Shown here: positions 46,173-54,463 of the stretch, piece by piece
Layout: the number at the start of each line of letters is the position of its first letter
Position numbering within the stretch: position 1 is the first letter of the stretch
NCBI RefSeq assembly: GCF_015752315.1
Contig: NZ_JADOVJ010000001.1
Coordinates: forward strand, 3,588,501-3,652,500
Source of the DNA: Nocardioides luteus
Lineage (GTDB): Bacteria; Actinomycetota; Actinomycetes; Propionibacteriales; Nocardioidaceae
DNA length: 64,000 nucleotides
Direction of reading: 5' to 3'
Program-made: the position numbers and the translations under genes
The notes under the pieces: model-generated
The model's database searches: none
What the model saw: the letters and a program-made list of their open reading frames with translations, nothing else
Told to the model about the DNA's origin: nothing

Positions 46173-46224
46173 CGAAAGGGCCGGTCCGATGATCACCATT
46201 CGGTTCATCGGACCGGCCCTTTCG
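46173..46224 (-). terminator. Terminator between tsf and pyrH
   Basis: The 20-bp perfect arms at 46173-46192 and 46205-46224 (CGAAAGGGCCGGTCCGATGA and its inverse) enclose a 12-nt loop. It is the longest simple terminator hairpin in the window and ends the rpsB-tsf transcript. Confidence 0.88.
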
Positions 46225-46283
46225 TCGTACGTTGCTGCTTAACCTAACTGATCACGCCTCGCGGCGCGGGGATCAGGCTCGGT

Positions 46284-47093
46284 TCAGGCGCCGACGTCGA
46301 AGCGGGCGAACTGCTTCACCTGCGTGTTGGCGGCGTCGAGGACCTGCTTGACGGACTTCTTCGACTCGAAGACCGACTCCTGGTCGAGCAGGACGATCTC
46401 CTTGAAGAACGCCTTGATCCGACCCTCGACGATCTTGGCGACGGCAGCCTCGGGCTTGCCCTCCTCAAGCGTCTTCTTGGTGAGGACGTCCTTCTCGGCC
46501 TCGACCACGTCGGCCGGGACCTCGTCGGAGGTGAGGTACTGCGCCTTGAGCGCGGCAGCCTGCTGGGCGGCCTGCTTGGCAGCCGCCTCGTCGCCCTCGT
46601 AGGCGACCAGGACGCCGAGGCTCGGCGGCAGGTCGGAGGCCTTCTTGTGCAGGTAGACCGTGGTCTCACCCTCGAAGTAGGCGACCTGGCCGAGCTCGAT
46701 CTTCTCGCCGATGGTGCGGGCGAGCTCCTCGACGGTCTCACCGACGGTCTTGTCGCCGAGCGAGACGGCCTTGAGGGCCTCGAGGTCGTTGATCTTGTTG
46801 GCGTTGGCGGCGTCGGCGATCTGCTGAGCAGCAGCGACGAAGCCCTCGTTCTTGGCGACGAAGTCGGTCTCCGAGAGGAGGCTGACCAGCGCGTTGCCCG
46901 AGGCGGCGACGAGGCCGGCCGAGGTGGTGCGCTCCGCGGCGCGGGCGGCGGCCTTGGCCGTGCCCTTGACGCGAAGGATCTCGACAGCCTTGTCGAAGTT
47001 GCCGTCAGCCTCGTCGAGCGCCTTCTTGCAGTCCATCATGCCGGCCTGGGTCAGCTCACGGAGCTTCTTGACGTCGGCAGCGGTGTAAGCCAT
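46284..47093 (-). CDS. tsf: Elongation factor Ts
   Basis: EF-Ts exchanges GDP for GTP on EF-Tu. The 269-aa protein starts MAYTAADVKKLRELTQAGMM and continues DCKKALDEADGNFDKAVE, with the core LLSETDFVAKNEGF and the C-terminal coiled region, all as expected. ATG at 47093 matches the family; the frame is open further upstream without support. It follows rpsB by 49 nt and is terminated before pyrH. Confidence 0.97.
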   Translation of the reverse strand: MAYTAADVKKLRELTQAGMMDCKKALDEADGNFDKAVEILRVKGTAKAAARAAERTTSAGLVAASGNALVSLLSETDFVAKNEGFVAAAQQIADAANANKINDLEALKAVSLGDKTVGETVEELARTIGEKIELGQVAYFEGETTVYLHKKASDLPPSLGVLVAYEGDEAAAKQAAQQAAALKAQYLTSDEVPADVVEAEKDVLTKKTLEEGKPEAAVAKIVEGRIKAFFKEIVLLDQESVFESKKSVKQVLDAANTQVKQFARFDVGA

Positions 47094-47142
47094 GTGTGTC
47101 TTCCTCTGACTTGTTATGTGGCTCTTAAGTGGACGATGAGGC

Positions 47143-48006
47143 TCAGGCCTCGGCCGGGGCCTCGGGGGTCTCGGCGGGGGTCTCCTCGGCGGCCTCGGCA
47201 GCCGGGGTCTCCTCGACCTTGGCCTCCTCGGCGGCCGGGGTCGCGAGAAGCTCGCGCTCCCACTCGGCCAGGGGCTCCTCGGCGGTGGCGCCCTCGGTGC
47301 CCTCGGTCTTGCCACCGGAGCGGGCGATGAGGCCCTCGGCGACGGCGTCGGCGACCACGCGGGTCAGCAGGCCGACCGCGCGGATGGCGTCGTCGTTGCC
47401 CGGGATCGGGAAGTCGACCTCGTCGGGGTCGCAGTTGGTGTCCAGGATGCCGACGATCGGGATCCGGAGCTTGCGCGCCTCCTCGACGGCGAGGTGCTCC
47501 TTCTTGGTGTCGACGATCCACACGGCGGACGGGGTGCGACCCATCTCGCGGATGCCGCCCAGGGTCTTCTCGAGCTTGTCGCGCTCCCGCTTCATCTGCA
47601 GGAGCTCCTTCTTCGTGCGGCCCGAGCCGGCGACGTCGTCGAAGTTGACCTCGTCGAGCTCCTTGAGGCGGTTGATCCGCTGGTGCACGGTCTGGAAGTT
47701 GGTGAGCATGCCGCCCAGCCAGCGCTGGTTGACGTAGGGCATCCCGACGCGCGTCGCCTGCTCGGCGATGGCCTCCTGGGCCTGCTTCTTGGTGCCCACG
47801 AACATGATCGTGCCGCCCTTGGCCACGGTCTCCTTGATGAAGGCGTAGCTGCGGTCGATGTAGGCCAGCGACTGCTGCAGGTCGATGATGTAGATGCCGT
47901 TGCGGTCCGTGAGGATGAACCGCTTCATCTTCGGGTTCCAGCGACGGGTCTGGTGTCCGAAGTGGACGCCGCTCTCGAGGAGCTGGCGCATGGTCACGAC
48001 TGCCAT
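47143..48006 (-). CDS. rpsB: 30S ribosomal protein S2 with acidic Ala-rich tail
   Basis: S2 is a late-assembling protein of the small subunit, joined through S1 or mRNA contacts. The protein (287 aa) has [51 protein letters not shown] and [22 protein letters not shown]-terminal extension of about 45 residues rich in Ala, Glu and Pro is common in actinobacteria. ATG 48006 lies 12 nt from GGAG, an unusually long spacer filled by a run of A (minus strand). It heads the rpsB-tsf operon. Confidence 0.97.
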   Translation of the reverse strand: MAVVTMRQLLESGVHFGHQTRRWNPKMKRFILTDRNGIYIIDLQQSLAYIDRSYAFIKETVAKGGTIMFVGTKKQAQEAIAEQATRVGMPYVNQRWLGGMLTNFQTVHQRINRLKELDEVNFDDVAGSGRTKKELLQMKRERDKLEKTLGGIREMGRTPSAVWIVDTKKEHLAVEEARKLRIPIVGILDTNCDPDEVDFPIPGNDDAIRAVGLLTRVVADAVAEGLIARSGGKTEGTEGATAEEPLAEWERELLATPAAEEAKVEETPAAEAAEETPAETPEAPAEA

Positions 48007-48429
48007 GATGTTTTTTTCTCCTAGGTGGTGGCCCGCGTGTGCACCGCTGGTGGCTCGACCTTGCGTTTCTCGAGGTCGGGCGGGTGTTGGCGCGAGCCGG
48101 TCGGTTTTCAGTTTCGCGCCCATCGGTGGTGATGGGCCCTGACGTCTGCACGCGGTCCGACCTGAGCGGGATGCTCGGGACTGAGGGCCGCGCCCGCGGG
48201 CGACCGGCGTCTCGGAGCGAGGCACCGTCGCGGTCTGCTGGCGTGCGAAGTCAGCCCACAGGGGGCTGCCGGTCCAAGACTAGCCGCCGACGGGGGTCCC
48301 AAGCCAATCCCGCGCCGCCGACTCCTTCACGGGCCGGTCGGTGTCCACAGGGGTATCTCGGGACGGGGTTATCCACAGGACGTACGCAGCTCGTTGTACG
48401 GGTCCTCGATCCGGGGTTGTCTGCTCGTC
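48007..48429. other. 423-bp intergenic region between rpsB and the M23 peptidase gene
   Basis: No supported gene was found here. It must carry the long rpsB leader and promoter (minus) and the peptidase promoter (plus). Visible elements are a short hairpin CAGCCC-ACAGG-GGGCTG (48252-48268) and the 39-bp element at 48341-48379. Possible small frames in it look like chance. Confidence 0.7.
48341..48379 (+). promoter_or_regulatory. 39-bp regulatory element with DnaA-box-like ends, copy 1 (M23 peptidase)
   Basis: TGTCCACAGGG (48342-48352), ATCTCG (48355-48360) and CGGGGTTATCCACAGG (48364-48379) match the element before yraN at 53395-53433 in 32 of 39 positions. The ends TGTCCACA and TTATCCACA resemble DnaA boxes. 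It ends 50 nt before the peptidase ATG. Confidence 0.7.
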
Positions 48430-49053
48430 ATGACCTCGTTCTGCCTCTCCGACCGGGCCCGCGCCCTCGTCGCGGCCCTGTTCCTCGTCGTCCTCATCGC
48501 CCCAGCAGACCCAGCCCTCGCATCGCCACGTGCCGAGGTGGCGCCGTCCGGCGCCTCGCTGGGTGGGGCTGGGGGTCTCGACGAGGGTCCGAGTCCGGTC
48601 GGAGGCCCTGACGAGGTCCCTCAGGGCGAATGGCCGCTGGCTCCCCGGCCGGAGGTGGTCCGTCGCTTCGACCCGCCGGACGCTCCGTGGGGTGCCGGGC
48701 ATCGCGGCGTGGACCTGGCCGGCTCCCCCGGCGCGGTCGTTCGCTCCGCGATGGCCGGGACCGTCGGGTTCGTCGGGGTGATCGCGGGCAAGCCGGTCGT
48801 GAGCGTCGACCACGGCGCCACCCGGACCACCTATGAGCCGGTGGTCGCGACCGTCGCCGAAGGTGACCCGGTCGCGGCCGGTGCTCCTCTCGGCCGGCTC
48901 GGCATCGCCGGCTCCCACTGCTTCCCCGCCGCCTGTCTGCACTGGGGCTGGATCCGCAACGCCGACGACGTCTACCTCGACCCGCTGCTGCTCGTCGACG
49001 CACCACGTCCGGTCAGGCTCCTCCCCCTCTGGCGCGGCGACCCGGTCCGGTAG
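48430..49053 (+). CDS. Secreted M23-family peptidoglycan endopeptidase
   Basis: This 207-aa exported zinc peptidase (LytM type) has a signal peptide (ARALVAALFLVVLIAPADPALA). The zinc ligands are His91 and Asp95 in HRGVDLAG and the HxH-type site ACLHWGW (His171). The Cys pair C164/C169 probably forms a disulfide. It should cut cross-links in peptidoglycan. A homologue lies beside rpsB in mycobacteria (Rv2891, from memory). It is transcribed divergently from rpsB and has the 39-bp element upstream, suggesting co-regulation with yraN-comM-dprA-xerC. Confidence 0.88.
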   Translation: MTSFCLSDRARALVAALFLVVLIAPADPALASPRAEVAPSGASLGGAGGLDEGPSPVGGPDEVPQGEWPLAPRPEVVRRFDPPDAPWGAGHRGVDLAGSPGAVVRSAMAGTVGFVGVIAGKPVVSVDHGATRTTYEPVVATVAEGDPVAAGAPLGRLGIAGSHCFPAACLHWGWIRNADDVYLDPLLLVDAPRPVRLLPLWRGDPVR

Positions 49054-49076
49054 ACGCGCTCGCGAATCGGTAGTTG

Positions 49077-49148
49077 TGGCGGCCGAGAAGTGAGTTGTGG
49101 GCGACGAAACTCGAGTTTCGTCGCCCACAACTCACTTCTCGGGCGCCA
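49077..49148. repeat. Composite palindromic repeat, copy 2: 60-bp perfect palindrome
   Basis: 49083-49142 is a perfect palindrome with 30-bp arms and no spacer (centre CTCGAG). One mismatch further out it extends to 49077-49148. The inner AGTTGTGGGCGACGAA... sequence equals that in copy 1 (9974-10019). It lies between the convergent M23 peptidase and xerC genes. Confidence 0.92.
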
Positions 49149-49206
49149 TTTCTGCAATCTCGGCCGCCATTTCTGACGTCTCGGCCGACGCGGCTGACGC
49201 CTCGGC
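49138..49206. repeat. Three tandem 21-bp units next to the palindrome
   Basis: Units start with CTCGG at 49138, 49159 and 49180, then a partial fourth at 49201. The first two share CTCGGsCGCCATTTCTG; the third is degenerate. One copy of the same unit flanks copy 1 (9951-9971, opposite strand). The tail enters the xerC stop. Confidence 0.8.
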
Positions 49207-49209
49207 AGG

Positions 49210-50172
49210 TCAGGCGCGGGGGTGGGCCTGGCGGTAGGCCTTGCGGAGCCGGTCGCTGCTGACGTGGGTGTAGATCTGGGTGGTCGCGAGGCTGGCGTGG
49301 CCGAGGAGCTCTTGGACCGAGCGGAGGTCGGCGCCACCCTCGAGGAGGTGGGTGGCGGTGCTGTGGCGCAGTCCGTGGGGACCGAGGTCGGGGGCGCCGG
49401 GGACATCGGTGAGGCGGCGGTGGACGAGGGTGCGTACGGCGCGCTGGTCGAGGCGGCCGCCACGTGCCCCGAGGAACAGGGCGGGACCGGAGTGCTCGGT
49501 GACCAGCTGAGGGCGGCCTCGGACGATCCAGCGGTCCAGTGCCCGCGCCGCGGGGCCACCGAAGGGCACCATCCGCTCCTTGCGGCCCTTGCCGAGCACA
49601 CGAACGACGCGGCGCTCGTAGTCGACGTCGTCCAGGTCGAGGCCGACGAGCTCGCCGACCCGGGAGCCGGTCGCGTAGAGCATCTCCAGCACCGCGATGT
49701 CGCGCATCCCGACCGCGGTGCCGTCCTCGGCGGCCGCGATCGCGGCGGCGATGAGGGACTCGACCTCGTCGGGGCGCAGTACGGGCGGAAGGGTGCGATG
49801 CGCCTTGGGTGAGCCGAGTGCGGCGCCGGCGTCGACCTGCGCCCGGCCGGTCCGAACGAGCCAACCGCAGAAGACGCGGGCCGCGGTGGCCCTCCGGGCC
49901 AGCGTCGTACGCGAGTGGCCGGTCGTCTGCTGCTTGGCCAGCCAGCTGCGCAGCGTGCGCAGGTCGATCGCCTCCGGATCGGTGCGGCCCATGCGGCCGG
50001 CGTGATCGAGCAGACTGCGGATGTCGCCCAGGTAGGCCCGGACCGTGTGGTCGGACAGGCCGCGCTCGGCGCTCAGGTGTCGTTCGTAGTCGCCCAGGAG
50101 CGCGGCGTAGGCCTCGGAGAGCTCCGCGTCCGCGGACCCGCCCTCCGCCTCTGCCTCCGGATCAGCGCTCAC
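49210..50172 (-). CDS. xerC: Site-specific tyrosine recombinase XerC
   Basis: XerC resolves chromosome dimers at dif, with XerD, and acts at the division septum. The 320-aa protein has an N-terminal SAM-like core-binding domain and the catalytic residues Arg171 (ATGSRVGEL), Lys195 (LGKGRKER), His266 and Arg269 (HGLRHSTATHLL), His292 (LGHASLATTQ) and Tyr301 (IYTHVS). It is chromosomal XerC rather than a phage integrase, because it sits in the dprA-xerC-rpsB backbone. GTG 50172 is the best start. Confidence 0.95.
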   Translation of the reverse strand: MSADPEAEAEGGSADAELSEAYAALLGDYERHLSAERGLSDHTVRAYLGDIRSLLDHAGRMGRTDPEAIDLRTLRSWLAKQQTTGHSRTTLARRATAARVFCGWLVRTGRAQVDAGAALGSPKAHRTLPPVLRPDEVESLIAAAIAAAEDGTAVGMRDIAVLEMLYATGSRVGELVGLDLDDVDYERRVVRVLGKGRKERMVPFGGPAARALDRWIVRGRPQLVTEHSGPALFLGARGGRLDQRAVRTLVHRRLTDVPGAPDLGPHGLRHSTATHLLEGGADLRSVQELLGHASLATTQIYTHVSSDRLRKAYRQAHPRA

Positions 50173-50201
50173 CCGAGCCAGGATAGTTCTTGACGTTCGG
50201 G

Positions 50202-51374
50202 TCAGGTGCGAGCCGCGCCCGGGGCCAGCTGCCACCCCTCGGGGAACCGCTCGGCGAGGCCGAGCGCCTCGAGTCGGGACAGGGCGGTGCCGGCGGTCTT
50301 CGGGTGCAGGCAGGCCGACCTCGCGATGTCGAGCTGTGAGGACGGGCTGCTCACCGGGACGGCGTCGAGGACCTGCTTCTCGACGGAGGTGAGGGCGTCA
50401 CGCCGGCGGACGGGGCCGCGGGGTTCGACCGGGAGGGCTTCACCCATGTCGCCGACGAGTTCGCGTACGTCGAGACCGTCGGTCACGAGGACACCTCTGC
50501 CGCTGCGTACGAGCTCGTGGGTGCCGACCGAGGTCATCGCCCCGACCTGACCGGGCACCGCCATCACGGGGGTGTTGATGCTGTAGGCCCAGTGGGAGGT
50601 GTTGAGGGAGCCGCTGCGTGCCGCCGCCTCGACGACGACGGTGCCCCGGGCGAGGGCGGCGATGATCCGGTTGCGGGAGAGGAATCGATAGCGAGTGACC
50701 GGGAACCCGGGCGCGATCTCGGAGATCACCGCGCCGCTCTCGGCGATCGCATCCAGCAGACGTCGGTTGCGCAGCGGGTAGGGAACGTCGACACCGCCCG
50801 CGAGCACCGCGACGGTGCTCCCCGGCGGACCGGTGAGCGCGCCTCGGTGTGCGGCGGCGTCGATGCCGACGGCGGCCCCCGAGACGGTCACGAAGTCGTT
50901 GACCGCGAGGTCCGCGGCGATCCGCGCTGCGGCGTCGGCCCCGTAGGCGGTCGCGTCCCGAGACCCGACGACTGCGACCGAGCGGTCGAGATCGCTGAGC
51001 AGGAGCGGTCCCCGGACCCACAGGCCCAGTGGCGTGCCGGTGCGGTGCTGGAGCGGCTCCAGCCCGGCGAGCCGCTCGACCTGGGTCGGCCACTCCTCGT
51101 CGCCGGGGATGACGTAGCGGAAGCCGGCGTTGGTCGCCCGCTCCAGATCGCGGTCGGGGTGGATCTGGGACAGCCGCAGCCTCGCCTCGAGCCCGTCGTC
51201 ACCGAGCTCTGGATCCTCCTCGGCGAAGCGCCGGTAGACGTCGGTCGCGGTGGATCCCACCATGCAGGTGTCGAGCAGCGGGTGGCCGGGCTCGATCAGC
51301 TGGGTCAGCGCGATCCTGGCCAGACGCTCGCGCTCGAGGTCGGTGATGGTCGGGGCGACGGGTGCGGCGGTCAT
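50202..51374 (-). CDS. dprA: DNA-processing protein DprA
   Basis: DprA protects incoming single-stranded DNA and loads RecA during transformation. The 390-aa protein has the Rossmann-like DNA-binding fold: VAVVGSRDATAYGADAA, TVSGAAVGIDAAAHRGAL, VAVLAGGVDVPYPLRNR, SRNRIIAALARGTVVVEA. A C-terminal winged-helix follows, with TAGTALSRLEALGLAERF. ATG 51374 overlaps the comM stop (ATGA). It is in the yraN-comM-dprA-xerC operon, under the 39-bp element. Confidence 0.95.
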   Translation of the reverse strand: MTAAPVAPTITDLERERLARIALTQLIEPGHPLLDTCMVGSTATDVYRRFAEEDPELGDDGLEARLRLSQIHPDRDLERATNAGFRYVIPGDEEWPTQVERLAGLEPLQHRTGTPLGLWVRGPLLLSDLDRSVAVVGSRDATAYGADAAARIAADLAVNDFVTVSGAAVGIDAAAHRGALTGPPGSTVAVLAGGVDVPYPLRNRRLLDAIAESGAVISEIAPGFPVTRYRFLSRNRIIAALARGTVVVEAAARSGSLNTSHWAYSINTPVMAVPGQVGAMTSVGTHELVRSGRGVLVTDGLDVRELVGDMGEALPVEPRGPVRRRDALTSVEKQVLDAVPVSSPSSQLDIARSACLHPKTAGTALSRLEALGLAERFPEGWQLAPGAART

Positions 51375-52954
51375 GCGGACCTCCCCTCGAACGCCGAGAC
51401 GGTGAGCGAGCCACCGCCGCGCAGCGCGAGCGCCGTCTCGGTCTCGGTGACGCCCGGCCAGTCGACCCCGGCGAGGTCGGCCACCGTCCATGCGAGGCGG
51501 TGCACGCGCACCGCGCCGCGACGGGTCAGGGCACCGGAGAAGATTCGCGAGTCGATGAGCGCCTCGGCCGCCGGTGGCAGCGGCCAGTGATCGCGCAGCG
51601 CGATCCCGCTGGCCTGTCCGTTGAGCCGCCACCCGAAGTCGGCGTAGCGCTCGCGCTGGCGGCGCCTGGCGGCGGTGACCCGTTCACGGATGTCGGCACT
51701 GGTCTCCGATCCCCAGGGATCGTGGTTCTGCTCGGACATCGGCCGCAGCGTGCGGATGATGTCGATGCGGTCGGTGATCGGTCCGGAGACCTTGCGGTCG
51801 TAGGCCTGGCGCTCGTTGGACCGGCAGATGCAGCCGTCCTTGGTGACCGAGGCGTCGAAGTTCCCGCACGGGCACGGGTTGGCGGCGAGCACGACGAGCG
51901 CCCGCGCCGGGAGGGTCACCGACTCCTCCCCGCGGGACACGGTGATGTCGCCGCTCTCCAGCGGCTCGCGCAGGCACTCGATGACATCGCTCTTGAACAA
52001 CGGGAACTCGTCGAGGAAGAGAACCCCCGCATGGGAGAGCGAGACCTGGCCCGGGCGGACCCGGCCACTGCCGCCGCCGACGATGCCGGGTTTCGAGGCG
52101 TCGTGGTGCGGAGCCGAGAAGGGCGGCCGGACCAGCAGGCCCCGGTCGACGTCGAGCACCCCGGCCAGGGACTGCACCGCCATCACCTCGAGGGACTCCT
52201 CGCGGGACAGGTCGGGCAGGATCGTCGGGATCCGCTCGGCGATCGACGTCTTCCCGCATCCCTTGGGTCCCTTGAGCAGCAGGTGGTGTCCGCCGGCAGC
52301 GGCGACCTCGACGGCGTAACGGGTCTCGGGCATGCCACGGAGGTCGGACATGTCCATGTCGTCCAGCCTCCGGTCGCCCCGCCAGCCGAGCAGGCTGCCG
52401 CCGGTGCCGGTAGCCACCGGCGGCGCGTCGGGCACCGGCTCACCGCGCAGCTCTGCGACCACCTGGCCGAGAGAGCGGAACCCGAGGATCTCCATCCCCG
52501 GCACCATCCGCGCCTCGGCCACCTGCGGCTCCGGGACCACCACCCGGGCGATCCCGGCGTGAGAGGCGGCGAGCACCATCGGGAGCACCCCGGAGGTCGG
52601 CCGCAGCCCGCCGTCCAGCGCGAGCTCGCCGATGAAGACCGTACCTTCCAGCCCGATCGTCTCGATCTCGCCGCCGGCCGCGAGGATCGCCAACGCCATC
52701 GCCAGGTCGTAGTGCGAGCCGCCTTTGCGCAGGTCGGCCGGCGAGAGCAGCACGGTGATCCGCTTGGTCGCCGGCCAGTCGAGGTCGGAGTTGATGATCG
52801 CCATCCGCACCCGGTCGCGCCCCTCGGCCAGCACACTGTCGGCGCGGCCGACCAGCGTTACGCCCACCAGCCCGGGCGAGACATCGGCCTGCACGTCGAC
52901 GAGGTGACCGACCGCGCCGCGGAGCGCGACGCCATGAGCTCGTGCGTATCCCAT
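51371..52954 (-). CDS. comM: YifB/ComM-family AAA+ Mg-chelatase-like ATPase
   Basis: ComM is a hexameric AAA+ helicase that helps branch migration during natural transformation. The 527-aa protein has an N-terminal Lon-like domain (GLVGVTLVGRADSVLAEGRD, VLLSPADLRKGGSHYDLAM), Walker A GPKGCGKT, Walker B VLFLDEFPLF, the Cys pattern ANPCPCGNFD and a C-terminal lid. ATG 52954 overlaps the yraN stop by one base (GTG 52957 is an alternative). Confidence 0.93.
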   Translation of the reverse strand: MGYARAHGVALRGAVGHLVDVQADVSPGLVGVTLVGRADSVLAEGRDRVRMAIINSDLDWPATKRITVLLSPADLRKGGSHYDLAMALAILAAGGEIETIGLEGTVFIGELALDGGLRPTSGVLPMVLAASHAGIARVVVPEPQVAEARMVPGMEILGFRSLGQVVAELRGEPVPDAPPVATGTGGSLLGWRGDRRLDDMDMSDLRGMPETRYAVEVAAAGGHHLLLKGPKGCGKTSIAERIPTILPDLSREESLEVMAVQSLAGVLDVDRGLLVRPPFSAPHHDASKPGIVGGGSGRVRPGQVSLSHAGVLFLDEFPLFKSDVIECLREPLESGDITVSRGEESVTLPARALVVLAANPCPCGNFDASVTKDGCICRSNERQAYDRKVSGPITDRIDIIRTLRPMSEQNHDPWGSETSADIRERVTAARRRQRERYADFGWRLNGQASGIALRDHWPLPPAAEALIDSRIFSGALTRRGAVRVHRLAWTVADLAGVDWPGVTETETALALRGGGSLTVSAFEGRSA

Positions 52955-53319
52955 CACAGACCCCTGACGTGCTCGACCAGCGCCGATCCGCGGGGCGCAT
53001 GCATCACCGCGACGAGGTCGATCCGGATCCCCGGAGCCCGCACGTCGTGCTGCTGCAGCCAGGTGATCGCCAGCCTCTTCAGCCGGTCGAGCTTCGTCTT
53101 GTCGACCGCCTCGTGCGGGGTGCCGCAGCCGTCATGGCTGCGGGTCTTCACCTCGCAGACGACCAGGGTGTCGCCCTCGCGGAGGACCAGGTCGATCTCT
53201 CCGTCGTCGCACCGCCAGTTGCGGTCGAGCAGCGTCATGCCCGCCTCGACCAGATGCCTCTCGGCGACCGCTTCGCCGTAGTTTCCCAGCGCGATCCGCG
53301 CCGGTGCCGTTGAACTCAT
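52954..53319 (-). CDS. yraN: YraN/UPF0102 family nuclease-like protein
   Basis: This 121-aa protein has a PD-(D/E)xK-like fold: LGNYGEAVAERHLVEAGM, DDGEIDLVLREGDTLVVCEVKTR and the following helix. Asp and Glu of the putative nuclease core (GEIDLV, CEVKTR) are kept. It probably processes DNA, in keeping with its neighbours comM and dprA; activity is not proven. ATG 53319 is preceded by AGGAGG with a 6-nt spacer. It heads the operon; the 39-bp element lies 75 nt upstream. Confidence 0.9.
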   Translation of the reverse strand: MSSTAPARIALGNYGEAVAERHLVEAGMTLLDRNWRCDDGEIDLVLREGDTLVVCEVKTRSHDGCGTPHEAVDKTKLDRLKRLAITWLQQHDVRAPGIRIDLVAVMHAPRGSALVEHVRGL

Positions 53320-53394
53320 CGTGGACCTCCTGCCCTTCGGCTTCGAGGTCCAGACTCATCGCGAGCACCGACAATCCGGGCTGGTTCCGGAGCG

Positions 53395-53433
53395 CCTGGG
53401 GATAACCCCGGATCGAGATCGCCCTGTGGACAG
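53395..53433 (-). promoter_or_regulatory. 39-bp regulatory element, copy 2 (yraN-comM-dprA-xerC)
   Basis: Read on minus: TGTCCACAGGG (from 53432), ATCTCG, then CGGGGTTATCCCCAGG ending at 53395. It has the same order, spacing and orientation towards the gene as copy 1, with 32/39 identity and no gaps. Confidence 0.7.
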
Positions 53434-53459
53434 CAACTGGCCCGCAGAGCCGGGCACGG

Positions 53460-53768
53460 TCAGTCCAGCGGCTGGTCGATGTCGGTCGGGTTGAGCGTCT
53501 CGACGTTGACGTCCTTGAAGGTGAGCACCTTGACCGCCTTCGCGAACCGCGCTGGCCGATACATGTCCCACACCCAGACGTCGTTCATCGAGACCTCGAA
53601 GTAGACGTCCCCCGAGTCAGTACGTGCCCGGACGTCGACCTGGTTGCACAGGTAGAACCGACGATCGGTCTCGACGACGTACTTGAAGATGCCGACCACG
53701 TCGCGATACTCGCGGTAGAGGGTCAGCTCCATCTCGGTCTCGTACTTCTCGAGATCCTCCGCGCTCAT
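53460..53768 (-). CDS. DUF2469 family protein
   Basis: This 102-aa protein is conserved throughout actinobacteria just downstream of rnhB (Rv2901c in M. tuberculosis, from memory). It starts MSAEDLEKYETEMELTLYRE and contains YVVETDRRFYLCNQVDV and YFEVSMNDVWVWDMYRPARF. It is soluble with no catalytic motif; function is unknown. It starts 2 nt after the rnhB stop, so the two are coupled. Confidence 0.9.
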   Translation of the reverse strand: MSAEDLEKYETEMELTLYREYRDVVGIFKYVVETDRRFYLCNQVDVRARTDSGDVYFEVSMNDVWVWDMYRPARFAKAVKVLTFKDVNVETLNPTDIDQPLD

Positions 53769-53770
53769 GT

Positions 53771-54463
53771 TCAGGACTCTAGAGCCAACACCGGCGAAGT
53801 GCCGGGAAGACTCCACGAGCGGCGGTGATATGCCGAGGGTCCGAGGCGCTCGAGCGCGGCGATGTGGGCGGGCGCGGAGTAGCCCTTGTTGTCGGCCCAC
53901 GCGTAGTCGGGGTACTCCTCGTGCAGCGCGACCATCAGCGCGTCGCGCGAGGTCTTCGCCAGGATCGAGGCGGCAGCGACGGCGGCACACTTCATGTCGG
54001 CCTTGATCATCGTCGTCACCGGCGGCACCTCGATCTCCTCCACCATCGCCGAGACCTCACCGAAGAGGCCCTCCTGCGCGGGCGGGGTCAGATAGTTGTG
54101 GTTGCCGTCGAGCAGCAGCGCGTCGGGACGTACGTCCAAGGCACTCAACGCTCGCTGACCGGCCAGCCGCATCGCGGCCATGATCCCGACCTCGTCGATC
54201 TCCGAGGCCAGCGCGTGCCCGACGGCCGAGTCGACGGCCCAGCGGCGCACCTTCGGCGCGAGCGTCTCGCGAGCCTCGGGCGTGAGCAGCTTGGAGTCGC
54301 GTACGCCCTGGGGTGCTGTGCGCGTCGCCGCGGAGATCACCACGATCCCGATCGAGACCGGGCCGCAGAGCGCGCCGCGGCCCACCTCGTCGACGGCACC
54401 GAGATGGGTGATGCCGTCGCGCAGCATGGACCGCTCGACACGCAGACTGGGCGCAGTGCTCAC
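53771..54463 (-). CDS. rnhB: Ribonuclease HII
   Basis: RNase HII removes ribonucleotides and RNA primers from RNA-DNA hybrids. The 230-aa protein contains the metal-binding [14 protein letters not shown] (Asp25, Glu26), [21 protein letters not shown] with the third Asp, and [21 protein letters not shown] 54463 overlaps the lepB stop (GTGA), so it is co-translated with lepB. Confidence 0.96.
   Translation of the reverse strand: MSTAPSLRVERSMLRDGITHLGAVDEVGRGALCGPVSIGIVVISAATRTAPQGVRDSKLLTPEARETLAPKVRRWAVDSAVGHALASEIDEVGIMAAMRLAGQRALSALDVRPDALLLDGNHNYLTPPAQEGLFGEVSAMVEEIEVPPVTTMIKADMKCAAVAAASILAKTSRDALMVALHEEYPDYAWADNKGYSAPAHIAALERLGPSAYHRRSWSLPGTSPVLALES

Noticed and set aside
48341..48379. 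DnaA-box-like sequences as a replication origin
   Set aside because: Only two boxes exist at each site, with no AT-rich unwinding region and no dnaA, dnaN or gyrase genes nearby.
49210..50172. XerC-like gene as a phage integrase marking an integrated element
   Set aside because: It lies in the conserved chromosomal dprA-xerC-rpsB order, with no attachment-site repeats or phage genes nearby.
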